A DNA stretch of 64,000 bases from Rhabditoides inermis (GCA_963966185.1 CAWZYM010000242.1:1779501-1843500); one strand, 5' to 3'. Positions 37,987-51,259 are shown, counted from the first letter of the stretch. The notes: generated from the letters alone by a model not told the origin. Translations and numbers: made by a program.

Positions 37987-40600
37987 CTAGAAGGGCGGTC
38001 CGCTGCCGCCGCGGTCTTGTGTCTGTGTGTGTCCGGGGAATGGGTCGGCGGGTCGCCCCATCCTCGCCGGCTGTGCTCTCACGTGCAGCTCGAATGTGAG
38101 GTCTCCCCGGATGCCGCCCTGGTCCAGCATGATAAGACGCGCCAGATGGATGTTGTCCACCTCCGCCACAACCTCAATCATAACATTGACTAGTTATTTT
38201 AAAACTACAAAATTCACTGTCTTGAGGCTTCACAATCCCCTTGTCCCCTTCTTCCCGACTTTAAAATCTCCTGTTTTCAGACTTCAGAATCCCTCATGTG
38301 TATGTATGCACCATTATAGTTTTCCTGACCGTAACTTGACTAGTGCACAGTCTACTTTCACTCACATCCATGTGCTTGCATATCTCCATCAACGAGAGAA
38401 TGCGATGAATCTGTGCCTGTGGGGTGAGCTGCGGGTACGCCTGCAAAAAGAAAGGCACTCAGCGTCAGGATCTTTTTAACGCGTCAGTAGTGTTATGATC
38501 TGTATTATGTGTTTATGTGATTGTCTCACCTGTTTGATGTGCTCGACTAGCAGCTGTGAGTACTTGTTCTTGGCCCGCGATGCTATTTGCAACGACTCCT
38601 CACCGATGCAGATGGCTGAAGTATATTTGGCTCGTTACACCTGATGTGATAAGCAGGACGCATTACATTTGTGTCACAATCTGCAGGTGGCTAATTATAC
38701 GTTCATATGACTATTGTCGCGGATGAATAACGGGGTACGAACGATGTTCCCTCGAGGTTCTGAGATCAAATATCCGACCACCGTACATCCGCTTCTTACA
38801 ACTTACATACTCTAACTGAGTCACGTGCATTAGGCGATCGTATAATCTCCCCTTCTATCCCTCCCTCCCTCACTCCACTCCCACCTCCGGAGTAGAATGC
38901 GATTTGCTTCAGCAGAACGATCTCGGATTCTTGTACCTGATGTTCCTAAAAAGAATACGTTACTGAGATACGTTTCTCTTTCTGCTGGGATACGTTTCTC
39001 TTCCTCTACCTTGAGCACCGGAATGATGCGGTTGTGGATGGACTGTGACAGGGCGCTCATGTACGCACAAATCCTAAAAAAAAGAGGCCATTACTCGATC
39101 ATGTTTCCGTGGAGCGCTTTTTGCGTAGACATTAGGACTAGACTAGCGAAAGACCCGAAAAAAAGAGATCAACGAGACGAGGAAGCGTGAGAGAGAGGGG
39201 GAAGTGACGCACTCTGGGTGTATGCTGCTGTCGGGGTTGTTGGGGAAGCAGACGCCCGAGCAGAGCAGAAGGCCGTCGTAGCCACTCAGGTACGTCATCC
39301 ACGCAACGTGCAGACAGATCGACTTGCACAACTGGCGGACGGACATCGTGATCTGAACGAGGGATTGCCACTCTGTGAGAAGACAGCGACGAGAGGGAGA
39401 GAAGGGAAAGGCGTACTCTGTCTTCCTCGTGCATCTCCCGCAGATCGCTGAGTCCCTTGATCCACTCGAAGTAGTGGGACACCAGCCGGCACCAGAAGAA
39501 CTTGAGGTTGTCAGCTGTTATGCACCGGCGACCCATGCCAATCATCTGCCATTCACTCGGTTATGTACCTGTTCACTATGCCTTGTCCGTTCACTGACCG
39601 GTGTCCTGGTGCATATTGCACTCGGCTGTATCATAGCCTGTTGGAGGGATATGTTGATCGAGTATTCTTCCCGGTATTCGTTCCAAGATTCCCACTCACC
39701 ATCGATGTACCTGCAGATTGTTTGTGTTTGTACATTTACATTTCTTCTCACACCACGAAGGTAACTAAAACCTGTCTCGCATTCTTTTCTCAGTTCAGTA
39801 GTCGTACAGTGGGTCGTAACGCTATCTATAACTATGAACTATGTGTGAACCTTTTTTCCTACGCGCATTGTTGAAGTGTATGTAGTTGATGTTCTACCGC
39901 CATATGCACGAAATGTTTTATCACAACAAGGTTTTTTTTGTTAAAAATTTGATATATATAAGGTATTTTTCTATTTTTTGTCCTTTTCTTTTTGTCCTCA
40001 CCTTTCTAGTGATCGCAGCTGATTGATTATGTCTCCTAACGAAGTGTTCAAATGAATGTGTCCCCCAAAGGTGTTTCCATTCTGAAAACAAGATTAGCAG
40101 TCGCTGGTTAGCTATAATTTGTGTTTATAACTGCAGATCCCACGATATTTACTCGGAATTCCCGTGAACCAAAAACAGACCGAGAGATGAAAGAATCATA
40201 CGTTCAGATAATCAGACATCAACCGAACACTTTCCACGTCTCTCACTGCACTAATCCATTGATGATGAGACAAATGGCATAAGCGCATAAGACATACGCA
40301 GTTTCAGCTACAGCTACATCGCGTAAACTATGGTTACTGTTAGAAATATTATAGGTATTGAAGGGTACTGTATCGAATACATACTCCCGATAGGAAAGTA
40401 CTCACCCCGCCGCGCGGTCTGGGTACGATGAGAGGTATGCGGAGTGCGAGGGGCGGTTCCCGGACGGGAATGATGCTGTTCTCGGCCTCCACCACCTCGA
40501 CCCCCGGCGGGTCCGGGCGCCGCGGGTGCTCGTCATCTGACGGGTGTCCTGAAGGTCCGTCCAGTAGGGGCGACATGTGTCCGGACGGAGACTGGCGCAT
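37987..40600 (-). CDS. Nuclear-receptor ligand-binding domain without its own DNA-binding domain
   Basis: Reading down the minus strand: MRQSPSGHMSPLLDGPSGH and a Pro/Glu-rich linker (exon to 40613), IHLNTSLGDIINQLRSLER, WNEYREEYSINISLQQAM, ADNLKFFWCRLVSHYFEWIKG, DRVTMSVRQLCKSICLHVAW, MTYLSGYDGLLLCSGVCFP, SEIVLLKQIAFYS, ICIGEESLQIASRAKNKYSQ, AQIHRILSLMEICKHMD and a final AEVDNIHLARLIMLDQGG segment; stop at 37987-37989. This follows the helix pattern of a nematode nuclear-receptor ligand-binding domain from start to end. No zinc-finger exons lie between it and the upstream receptor. An exon at about 41024-41117 (PFPHPTAILTPDINFTRKR) joins in phase and implies more upstream coding sequence. It is either an independent LBD-only gene or the C-terminal part of the receptor at 41309-48899. 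Confidence 0.7.
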
Positions 40601-41308
40601 GCGACTCGCACACTCTGCGTGCACACGGCGACGACTAGTGCGGCCGCGCCTCCTTCCCTCTCACTCCCTCGCGCCTCTTTCCCCCTCCTCCTATCCTCAC
40701 TCATTCTACAACCAACAGCAGCCACAAGAGATTTCAATTTCACGCGCATGAGGAAGTGCAAGTGAGACGCAGATATTTCGAGGACTGTAACTATGCACTA
40801 CAGCGTTTTCTGGCACAGTCTATGAGATCGGACAAGTGCCAGTCAGGGATCAACCAGCATACACTGTCGTACAAATTGCGTGCAAGAGACCTGTAACTAA
40901 TATATCGCTAAAAAGTCACGCTTCATCGATAAGAAACTACAAATTATTAGGGTTGGATGAGTCATGCAGTCATGGTTTCTCGGACGTAAATGAAGCACAA
41001 CTCACGTCGCTTGCGGGTGAAGTTGATGTCGGGCGTCAGGATGGCAGTGGGATGGGGGAATGGTCCAGCCGGAAGAGAGAGGAACAAGGCTGGGGGAGGG
41101 AGAGTCACTCAGTCACGCGAGTCGAGAGCAGGCAGACACGCGGCTAGGCAGATTGCCGCCGGCGAGAGACACTGAGGGGGAGTACCCCATAGCAACCGAT
41201 CGATGCCCACATACGGTAGACATCAACACCACATCATAAACACAACCGCCCGTTTATCAGAGAGTGACGCTCACAACACCGGGGGACTAGAGACGACTAG
41301 CTAGGAGA

Positions 41309-43753
41309 TCACGGGAGGAGGGGGAAGTCGGAGAGGGCAGAAGAGAAGGAGGAGGAGGAGGAGGAGGAGGAGGAGGAGGAGGAGGAGGAGGAGGAGGTGG
41401 AGGGGAGGAGGGAAAAGGAGGAGATGGAAGAGGAGGTGGTGGACATTAGGGAGAAGTTGGAGAGTAGGGAGGAGGAGGAAGGAGGTAGTGCTTCGATGGC
41501 CGGAGGGGGCGAAGGAAGGGCGAGAGCGGCCTCCAGCGAAGACAGAGACGGCGACACAGCAAGCACCGTCGGCGTTTCCGTCTTCTTCTGAAAAAAACAA
41601 CAGATAGGAATAGGTTTGAGAAATCCAAAATACACAAAATCACACCTTGACAAGTGTGTTTATTTACTTAATTATTACTCCGGCTGCATACGTAGATGGA
41701 AATTAAGAAGAAAATCAGACGCAGATTATTGCATTAGAATAAAACAACGAATAAATAGTAGAAGTTGCACATTCGCACTCACAGTACGCGCAAATCAAAA
41801 GAGGTTAAGCTAAAGATGAAAGAGACAAGTCAAATATTATGTTGACAATGTCATTGGTTTGGTGACACGCAACAAGTTGCGTGATAAAGTCCTCTCCAAT
41901 TCTACAGGAGCACAATTTGTGCGCAAGCATATTGCGCTGCTTGCGCGCGATTAATGAAAAATCGCCTTGGCGCACGAATGGTGCGGGGTTATTTGAATTA
42001 GAGAAGTGGCGGAAACTTTAAGATAGTAAAACGTTGACGTACCGGCGGTGCGACGTTGTACTTCTCTACGTGTAGTTCGTGTATGAGACTGCCTTTGAGA
42101 TCGGCGATGCCGAACAGATTCAGGAAGCCCATCTCTTTGTCGACGTGCGCCGCCGCAGCCTAGATATCGATTGGTTGGCATACAGTTATCGAGAACTATT
42201 ATCTTATTAGAGGTTGTATCCGGACAATCTATTTTTGCCTGATCTTCAGGTTAGGGTCGCTTTTTTCAGATAATGCCAATTTTCCAAAAGTATGAACGTG
42301 TAAAATTGTTTGTATTTTTTCAACTTTTTCTGCGCAGACAGAACTTGATTCCCATCCTGAAGATCAGTAAATATTTCATTGTCCGGATAAGTCTTTAAAT
42401 GTCAAACATTAAATTAATCAAAGCTCGCCTCGATAGTGATGTAGATCTGCTCCATTTGAATCAACTTGTTCAGGTTGTTGTTGTGATCCGAGTTGTTTCG
42501 CGTGAAAATCACGTTCACCAACGCCTGAAACGTACACTCAGTGTGAAACGCATTCTTCAACATGAACCGTTGATTGAATTGAGACTCGCCTTCTTTATGC
42601 GTGTCCTTTCCCTCTGTAGTGTCTCGCGTCCCTCGTCCGAGAGCCCGGAACATGTGAACGCTGGAAATGATCAATCATGCAATACAGTTCAGTCCTAAAA
42701 ACGAAAAAAATAACAATTTGATTTAAAGAGAGTGTAAACACTCTGATTTTCTCACACTGTTTTTTTACACTCTGATTTTCGAAGCTGAGTTAGCAGTGGG
42801 ATGTGAAAATATGATGAAAACGATGCAGCTTTGCAAACACAACTACTTGCTGAAAATGCTTGCAAGTTGATGAAAATTGAGCGCAAAATGTGTCAAAATA
42901 CAGAACTTGGTTCCAATTAGTGTCAATTTTCAATGTTTAACAGAGTTTTTCACTTATATTTCTCTTCGAAACATAGTTGTATTGACTAAAGTGCATCATT
43001 TTCATCATAGTTTCACATCCCGGTGCTAACTCAACTTCGAAATTCAGAGTGTACAGATGTACACTCTCGTTAAGTGAAAATGTGCAAATCGCAGTGCAGT
43101 AGTGTAACTTTGTAGACGCACTAATGATGAAACATTATATTAGTTTATTTCTTAGTGTTTAATTCTTCTTCTTTTCCTCTTCATTTTTTTCTCTTTCTCA
43201 ATCTCCTTGTTTTGAAAAGATAAAAAAACCTATTTCTTTTAAATAAAAAGGGACATGTTAGAATGAAATATTCACTGATAAGTGTATCATACATGCGCCG
43301 GTCAGCGCGCCTGGCATGGGCGTGTAATCACGCCGCTCGTTTCTCGCATTCGAGAATCCCGAATCAACGCGCCGCGTTGTCTCATCTCGAAATGAAGACG
43401 CGCGTGATCGCGCGTTGCGCCGTGACCAGGCACTAAATGTATGTATATACATATAAACGACCGTTGTCGTTTATATGTATATACATACACTTATCAGAAT
43501 ACTGTAAATATTCCCAAAACGTTAAAGAATCATGCAATAATCACAAATGTCATCTTCACCACTTGAAAGTGAGGCAACCACATATGTATAGCCTGCGCCA
43601 GAGCGATAGTTTTCGATCTACCTCGCTTGCAGTTCGAAATACGGTGTCATAACCGTCTGTCGATGCCTCTCTTGTTTTGCGCGCTATTGCCGAGATCTGA
43701 CTCTCCGTCTTCCTCCGATCTACCCCAACGCGCGCAACTTATTGCGGGCATAG

Positions 43754-43823
<70 letters not shown>

Positions 43824-45048
43824 ACGAAACGCCAGTATACTTACGGTAGAGAACGGAACAACGACCAGTGTGAAATGTAAATCTTAATGCATCATAATCT
43901 GTCGTTTTCTTTGCGAAAACCAGGAGTCTCGAAGAAACAATGGCGCCTATTTTTTGGTCATTGCTCCGGAACGACGCCGATTCCCCGCAACGTGTCATTG
44001 AAATCGATTACAATGAGTGATTACGCATTACGTAGATATGAAGAAAAAACAGAGATACTGTATCCATTAAATACGCTAACTCGACTACAAACCGAAAAAA
44101 AGCCGAGCGAAGTCATGTGAATCGTAAATTGAAAACAAAACGGATATGAAGACTTGGAAAACCGATAATAGCGCACCTTCAAATAGAAACAGGCTCATTT
44201 TCATGAGGGCGAGCTCTTCTTCTGTGAATCCAGCATGTGAAATGGGAATAATGACGTCATTCAGGAGAGAATCCGACACTGCTTGGAACAGACGACGCAC
44301 ACTGAAATCAAGAGTGTTTTGTTCATTTCTTTTCCATTTCTATTGTACATCATACATTAATATCAAGATCCCTGAGTAATTATTTTGTATGCTACTTGTA
44401 CATATCTCAGGCTGTTCAGTGACTGTCTCTCGGTGTACGGTATGTGTTCGCGTCATTCTACATTTCAAAATTACATTACGTTCAAATATAAGTTTAGTCA
44501 TTAAAAGAATGTCAGATTGCGTTTGGCTATACATACCATAATGATGTAACATTTCTACATAAGAGCATTAGTACAACAATTTTGTCGTGGTTCTACATTT
44601 TTATATTTTTCGAAAGTGTATATTTCCCCGAAAGCATATGAATAGACGACGTGCGCGCTCTCAGATTGAATGACTAATCGCATATTTATAACGCAGTCGC
44701 AGAAGCGAATCATGTTTGCCTCCATGGCAGTTTGATCTTGCAAGAAGCGATAAATGGACCAGAGATAAGCATTAGAGGCAGAAGGAAACAGAAACTGATT
44801 TCACGAAGACTACCCAGCTGTGATTAGACAAAGATTATAGGGAGCGTACAGATTACTGTAATCCGCACAAGATTCAGTGTCGAAAAACACCAGAAAAACA
44901 AGCAGTGTTAATGTTCCACTCACTCTGTCATCAACAGGAAATGGCTTTCGTGTTCTGATCAAACTCACTGGGGAGTGGATTAAAAGATTAGAAAAGAAGC
45001 AAGTAAAAGAGGGATAGAAAAAGAAACAGAGAAATAAGAGAGATAGAG

Positions 45049-45096
<48 letters not shown>

Positions 45097-48000
45097 AGGA
45101 AAGAAGTGCGCGCTTACTTCTGGTCCTTGATGAGCTGTAGCATGCTGGCATCGATGGGGAATAGGTTTCCGCTGCCGAGTAGAAGGGCCTTCACCCCCGC
45201 CCGCGCACTCTCCACGCACATAGACAGGATGATGACCGCCGTCGCCCGACCCGAGAACATCGTCACCTGCACATCACAAGTTACGGTAGCTGGCGATATC
45301 GATTAACAAAACTGACAAGTTCAAACAATGAATGAATAGAGAAAAACAGTGGAGAAAGGTTTGAGGTGGTGCACTGCTCACTTTGTCCTGTCCGCTCATG
45401 TTCTTGAATGTTGGCAGGTGTGATATCCAGTCGAGGTAGTAGCAGATGGCTCGCGCCCACGTCCTCTTCAACTCCTCGCCCGAAACAACCCGCTCCGCCT
45501 TCCAACACAACTGCAAGTGTGAAACGTACAATATTGCATTTGTCATCGTTTAGAGCATTTGATCATCAGAAAAAAACCCAGAAATATCTCGTTTTTAATG
45601 TAGCTGCTTTAGAAAACTAGAAAAAGTTTACACTTTGAGAAAAGTTAATATTCTTTCCATCCTTCATGCTTCCATGTTCATCTTACCAGCTTTACACTAC
45701 AGAACATTTTCGTCTTTTGTGCTGTGAATATGCCTAAAGTGCAGTACGCTCTACTCATTATAATTCAAAATGTTTTAATGTTCTTTGATGCAGGTAAGTG
45801 ATGTATCGCTTTTCAGAATGTGCTCTAGAGTAATTGCTCACATGCTACGCACTTCTATAAGCTACAGTACCCATTTTCTTCCCAACTAACGTACATTCGC
45901 CACGTATTTATTTGATTCACAAACCAAATTTCAAGTAGGCTTGAAAAAGCGAGATCATATGATGCGAGATCACTAATAACTTCATTTATTGCCGTACTGT
46001 AAGTTTTCGTTTGACCGAAAAAATGGACAACATGTTTGAAAACGTCATAAATAGGTTTGTGCGTGTTTCATTCGAAGCAGTAACTAATTGCAAATCTGTT
46101 TGGTTTCTTAGCAAGAAAATTGAACTACTTATCAAAAGAAAGCTCATCGACCATACATTGATATAGTCAAGGTATCGATTTGAATGAAAACGTCAACCCA
46201 CAGGGTATCGGGGGCACTGTGTGGCTGATCTGTCGATGAGTTGCTGGACGGAGGCGTCGAGCATGCCTCGGATGAGCTGCTCCTCCTCCATCGGAGACAC
46301 CCCCTCCGCCACCAGGGAACACGCGACGTATCTGCAAGGAGACGTCAACAGGTCAAGACATACAAGACGCCACGCACAATGTCTCTGTATTGTTCCAATT
46401 ATAGTATATATGTTTATTTGGAATGAACGAGCAGAATGCCTTAACATTAGATGATTATAAAAGACGTGGTTAAATAGCTAAAAAGGTTACTTATGGAAAA
46501 GGTTCATTGCCGAATAAATCGTTTATCAGATTATTCGATGAGTTGATGAGGATACGGTACACCGCAAAATAGGTGTTAACTGTTAACTGCCTGACGCACA
46601 TGACTACATATGTCATTATATAATCGTGTTTTCATCTGATAATCTTAGTTTCCTTCAAGTGCACCCAGTATGTTATTGCATACATTACATGTGCAAGTTC
46701 GCACAAATAACAGAGAACACATGCAGTACTCACACAAAGCAGGTTGTGCTAATACAACCATATAACAATTCATTCTTCTGACAAGAGGTGAAAACAGTCA
46801 CCAATCCAATCACAACTGTATGTGAAAAGTTCACTTGTTTCGTGCGGAAAATCACTATTTTATGTGTTTATATGTAAAACTCCGCATATATAGTCAATAT
46901 CATAGTTTTTTTGATGATATAACACAGAAGCACCAACCTCTCGATGTTGGCGAAGAACTTTGCCAGCTTGACAGGGTCGTCTTGTGTCTGTTGCTGGACT
47001 GGCTGCTGTTTGAGGGGCGGAGACTGCGGGGGCGGGGAGTGCGAAGTCGGAGAATCCGATATCACGATCACCTACAATCCTATCGTTTTCTTTCTCAAAC
47101 GCGAAGGGTCGTGAACCTGTGGTTTATCGATCAGCGGTTCTCCTGGCGATGGCTTCTGGCGGATCTCTGAAAAACGACAAGTCGACACAACACTACAACA
47201 TCACATCTTGTCTGTGGAGCGCTGTATCTGACGGATGGTGCACTCACCGTTAGCGTTCATCCCTACTACGAGACATCTGTTGTAGCGACACGCGCGACAA
47301 TTGTTCCGAGTCGTCTTCGTGATCTTACACGCATTGCCTCTGAATAATGAAATGACTCGAACTTATGAGCAGATCTTTTCAAGCTGATGTTAGGTGTTAC
47401 CACGACTACTAGGGAATTCGATCGGCAGCGTGTTTTCTCACCTGTAGCACTCGAGTGTCTTCGAGGACAGGTACGAACGACGGAAGAAGCCCTTGCAGCT
47501 ACTGAAAAACCACACATTATCACATTTATGTCTTTCGTTTTTAGTCTTTAAAGTGACAATTTTATTGATCCGCAATCGGAAAACTTTTGAATTTTGAATT
47601 GGCGCGCTTTACTAATTCTGGTTATAACTATTGAACTCGAGATGCGTATCACATAGGGATGTGTTTATCGGCTTCTAAGACTCAAATTTATGCTAGAAAC
47701 TGAATTTCCTCTCAAAATTCTATCTCAAAATTCCCGTCATTCAAGACGTTTTAGACACTCAAATGTGATGTAACCTCACTTTTTACCCACAAAGCATTCG
47801 AAATCAACTATTTTTTAGGGCAAAAAATAGTTCAAAATCATAAGAAAAGTTCTAGTCTTCAGGCTTACTAGATGTTATTTGATGTTTCTATAACTTTTCA
47901 TAAGTAAAATATCATTTTAAAGTGAAATTGTCACTTTAACATCATTGTATTTGATAAGATGACTCTAATCTAAACGCCTCCACAGTGACTAATCGGCCAA

Positions 48001-48899
48001 GTTATATTGAGAGTGTTAGAAAGAAATAGTGATGAATGTGGCACAAATCTTGAGCCCTACTCGAAAAAAGTAAGTGCAATAAAAAAAGTTCTATACTCGA
48101 CAGGGCGCGTTCTGCGAAGACTCATGATCTACAGACCACAAAGATACAGAGACAAACGAAGGCTCTAGAAAGACGAAAGGGAAATAACTGCTTATTATAA
48201 GTCCCTTGTCATACTTGTATGATCACGTGTATGATATAATTGAATAAATGGCTCTTTATCCTATGATTTCCCCCCCCCCCCCCTAGACAATTTTCTGTGC
48301 GCAGATACTGACCGAATAGGTTTCTGATTTTGCCATTCTCTACATCTGCGGAATCGCGACGGAAGGAAGACGATGACATTCTTGGAAACGTCTCACGTCT
48401 TATCGTAAGTTTGTAAGCGATTGTCTGAGGCTAGAGTTTGCGCCAGCGGATGACAAGCATCACTGATAGCACATACGCATCCACGAAAATCTCGAAATCG
48501 AACTCGCAGTAGGCGTTATGTTGGTAATTATGTATAATACCGCGACCTTACCGAAATTTACATTATCGTCATAAAAAAAGTGTCATATGCCTCGCACATG
48601 TCTCTATCAAAATCATTTCGATCCGTTTGCCCATTTGAAGCAACACTGTTAAAAACTTGTGGGTCTCCTTCCCTCTCTCTTTCTTTCCCTCTCTCCCTCT
48701 CTCCCTCTCCCTCTCTCCCTCTCCCCCCCCCCACTCACGGGCAGCACACAGTGCCGTAGTGGTTCTGCGCGTTGGTGTCTCCGCAGACTAGGCATGCCAG
48801 TTGTGGCTGTGGCTGTTGGTGTGCGAGTGGATTGTAGATGACTGCTTGGTCGAGGAGGGGCAGACCCCCGCTCAGCATAGGATAACTCAGCTGGTTCAT
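41309..48899 (-). CDS. Nuclear hormone receptor with serine-rich C-terminal tail
   Basis: Ligand-regulated transcription factor of the nematode NHR type. Exon 1 (48739-48899) starts MNQLSYPMLSGGLPLLDQ and holds CLVCGDTNAQNHYGTVCC. Exon 2 (47442-47501) has SCKGFFRRSYLSSKTLECY and exon 3 (47248-47339) has NACKITKTTRNNCRACRYNR, completing two C4 zinc fingers. A Pro/Gln-rich hinge follows (46938-47166). Ligand-binding-domain exons include 46202-46331, 45382-45510 (LKRTWARAICYYLDWISHLP), 45118-45266, about 44694-44798, about 44170-44300 (VSDSLLNDVIIPISHAGFTE), about 42590-42663 (GLSDEGRETLQRERTRIKK), about 42430-42528 and about 42040-42162 (FGIADLKGSLIHELHVEKYN). The last exon (41309-41588) is Ser/Pro-rich and ends in LSDFPLLP. 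Two consecutive introns, after 42590 and 42430, have GC donors. Introns carry several foldback elements. Confidence 0.88.
41344..41398. repeat. (GGA)n coding microsatellite
   Basis: A run of GGA triplets encodes a polyserine stretch (TCC codons) on the minus strand in the last exon of the nuclear receptor. Length variation would change only the serine count. Confidence 0.9.
42217..42389. mobile_element. Small MITE-like element, ~35-bp terminal inverted repeats
   Basis: The left end TATCCGGACAAT...CTGATCTTCAGG is mirrored by CCTGAAGATCAG...ATTGTCCGGATA on the right. The total length is about 173 bases with no coding content. It lies in an intron of the nuclear receptor. Confidence 0.75.
42722..43077. 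mobile_element. MITE-like element with ~70-bp inverted arms
   Basis: The left arm (ACACTCTGATTTTCGAAGCT, GAGTTAGCAGTGGGATGTGA; about 42768-42836) matches the reverse complement of about 42990-43062. Outer AGAGAGTGTAAA/TACACTCTC words extend the pairing. It lies in an intron of the nuclear receptor. Confidence 0.75.
43274..43498. mobile_element. Foldback element with perfect 24-bp hairpin
   Basis: The ends are CTGATAAGTGTA (43275-43286) and TACACTTATCAG (43486-43497). At 43438-43489 a perfect 24-bp stem (TGTATGTATATACATATAAA plus CGAC) folds around a four-base loop. GC-rich CGCG-containing sequence lies between the left end and the hairpin. It lies in an intron of the nuclear receptor. Confidence 0.7.
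43757..43820. repeat. (TA)n microsatellite
   Basis: About 31 uninterrupted TA units in an intron of the nuclear receptor. Confidence 0.98.
47547..47941. mobile_element. Possible MITE with short terminal inverted repeats
   Basis: TTAAAGTGACAATTTTAT at the left end is matched by the reverse complement of AAATTGTCACTTTAA at the right end, about 395 bases apart in the long first introns of the nuclear receptor. No coding content was found. Confidence 0.55.
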
Positions 48900-49580
48900 T
48901 CACTGCAACAAAGTGTACGGTACGGAGTCAGGGTGTGCAGCGAATCGATAATTACTATAAAACTCGGAAACACAGTGGCGAACGGAGTTGGCAATGCAAC
49001 TAACACGTGGGTGTGTATAATGCGTGTGTGAGAGGAGGAGGAGTTCATGAATTGAATGGGAACCGAAAAAGCGCAGGGAGTGTATACTGTAGAGCTCCCA
49101 ATGGGGGAAGAGCACTCTTGGCATATCAGAAATGTTCGTGTGAACTCTCTTTTTGAACGCAAAAAAACGTTTTTTGAACTCTTTTATATTATAACGGGAT
49201 TTATTGAGGGAAACAATACAGTTCAATATAAGACAGAGAATGCACTGCGGTGAGAGAGGAGAAAATTTTTGAATGAAACACATCTTACTATATGGAAGAG
49301 TTCACACGAGTTATGCGATTGTTAGTTAGTTTTAGTTCGTGGTAGAAGCGTGGCTACACATGAGAATAGGTGGAAAGTGAGAGAGACACGCCTTGTGCGG
49401 GTAGCAAGTGTGCTGTGCCGTGTTTCACAAGAGGGAGGAGGGGATGGTTCTCGGAGTAGTTGGAGTGACAGAGTGTGTGAGAGTGTGCGGCACAGCGCGA
49501 CACTCCCTCTCTAATCGGCGAGTCGAGGGAGAGCGAGAGGGAGGGGGAGAGGAAGAGGGAGAGAGGAAGAGAGACAGTGC
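48900..49580. other. Intergenic region
   Basis: Upstream region of the nuclear receptor and 3' flank of the scavenger receptor, both on the minus strand. Contains a purine-rich stretch at 49510-49575. No exon is supported. Confidence 0.4.
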
Positions 49581-51215
49581 CTAGGCAACGGCATACTGTT
49601 GCTGCTGTGCCCGCCCGCCCCTCTCTGACGAAAGACTGAACTCTCGGCGAGTCTTCTCGGAACGAATGCGAATCCACGCCACTACACACCAGACCACAAC
49701 CGAGCCTGCAAAGATACAACATGACGTAAGAAGTGTGCTCTAGCTACTTTCTCCAACAGCTCTAGCAAACTGACCGGCGACGAGTGCGATTCCGATGCCC
49801 ATGACTATCCTGGGTACTGTAAGAGTGAGCAGTCGGATCGCGTGAGTGGCATAGTCGTCCGTCTTTTCGGTGACCTCAGACCAGAAGAATGGAATGAACG
49901 ACGTGCGCACATTCGACAGCATTCTCAACACTTTTTTGAACATCACATCATGCAGTAGTCGCACTCGGGTTTTTTTTACTTTTCACAATTGAGCCTAATA
50001 TGTCGACGTGCAGAATATAGGTGCGGTATACGGTAGTTTATACTCTGCGCTGACTCATGATGTGCTGCAGAAAAAAAACTCACGGAAAATGACCGCTTCG
50101 ATGTGATTTCACTTATTCTAGAATCAATACGAGAAAGAGAAAGAAAGATGAAGATTTTTCCAGTGAAATCGTAAACGTGTGTTCGCTACTTTTACCTTGA
50201 AGGAGCACATAGTTTGTTTATGAAAAATTGTTGTATTTTATGTTCTTTAAGGTGAATGCCGTATGTTATGGTTGAAATTTTTAGTGCTCCGCTTCTATAA
50301 ATGTAATGTGTGTTATTATTCTGTGCGGCACAATCCCCCTACTGTAATTTTTGTACTCTAGTGTGCTCAATTTGTATTATACGCTAATAGCTGTGTGGGG
50401 AAATAGGATCGGATTAGTGAGGACAATGTGCTTACGTGAGTTCAGGCATCTGATAGAGGGGGACGTTGAACTGTGTTCTGAAGTGGATGGCCATGGTGGC
50501 ACCGATGAGTGGGTGGATCTCGAGGCGAATCGGGTGGTGCAGACTGGCATCCGGACGAACGCCCGCCACTCTAGCCACCACCTGCAGAACACACTTGCCA
50601 CATCTCACTTCTCTACAACTTTCCCATAAGCCAGTGCTCACTCAGCGGCGGCAACAGCGCACAAAGTGACGTCAGTGTTGTCGTGTTCAAGTGAGCTTTC
50701 TGTTTCTCTACGCTCTCTTCAATGTAGCTGATGTGTGGTAATCATTTCCTTTGCCTGTGTCTGTGTGCATTATTCTCTTCGGAACACGGTATAATACGAA
50801 GTGACGAGAGAGGAGGGAGAGGGAGCTATCATGCTTCGCCTGTCCTTATCATACCATTATCATTCCCATCTATCTGTCAACAAGTGCTTTCTACCGTATT
50901 TTAAGACAAGTGGGGCGCCACTGTGCGATAGTACACTGTTGCTGTACCGTCGACGTTATGCCGCAAAGGTTGTTGCGGTTTCATCCACCGTAACCTCATC
51001 TCCCTCCCCTCTCTCCCTTCCCCCCCTCTCTCTCTCTCTCTCGCTCTCTCTCTCTTTCCCCTTCCCTCCCTCCCTCTCTCTCCCTCCCTCCCTCACACAC
51101 AACACCTTGTGATATACTCGCACTTCCTCCTTGACGGATGTGTCGCCTAGGAGATAATCTGGGCAGAACGGCTGCGTGCGCCGTGCACCCGCATTGCTCT
51201 GATCCCCGTCGGCCG

Positions 51216-51259
<44 letters not shown>

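Noticed and set aside
41301..41600. Leu-rich minus-strand frame over the GGA repeat
   Set aside because: It is an alternative frame of the polyserine exon of the nuclear receptor and lacks splice continuity.
43756..43998. Tyr-Ile repeat frame in the TA microsatellite
   Set aside because: Low-complexity translation of (TA)n.
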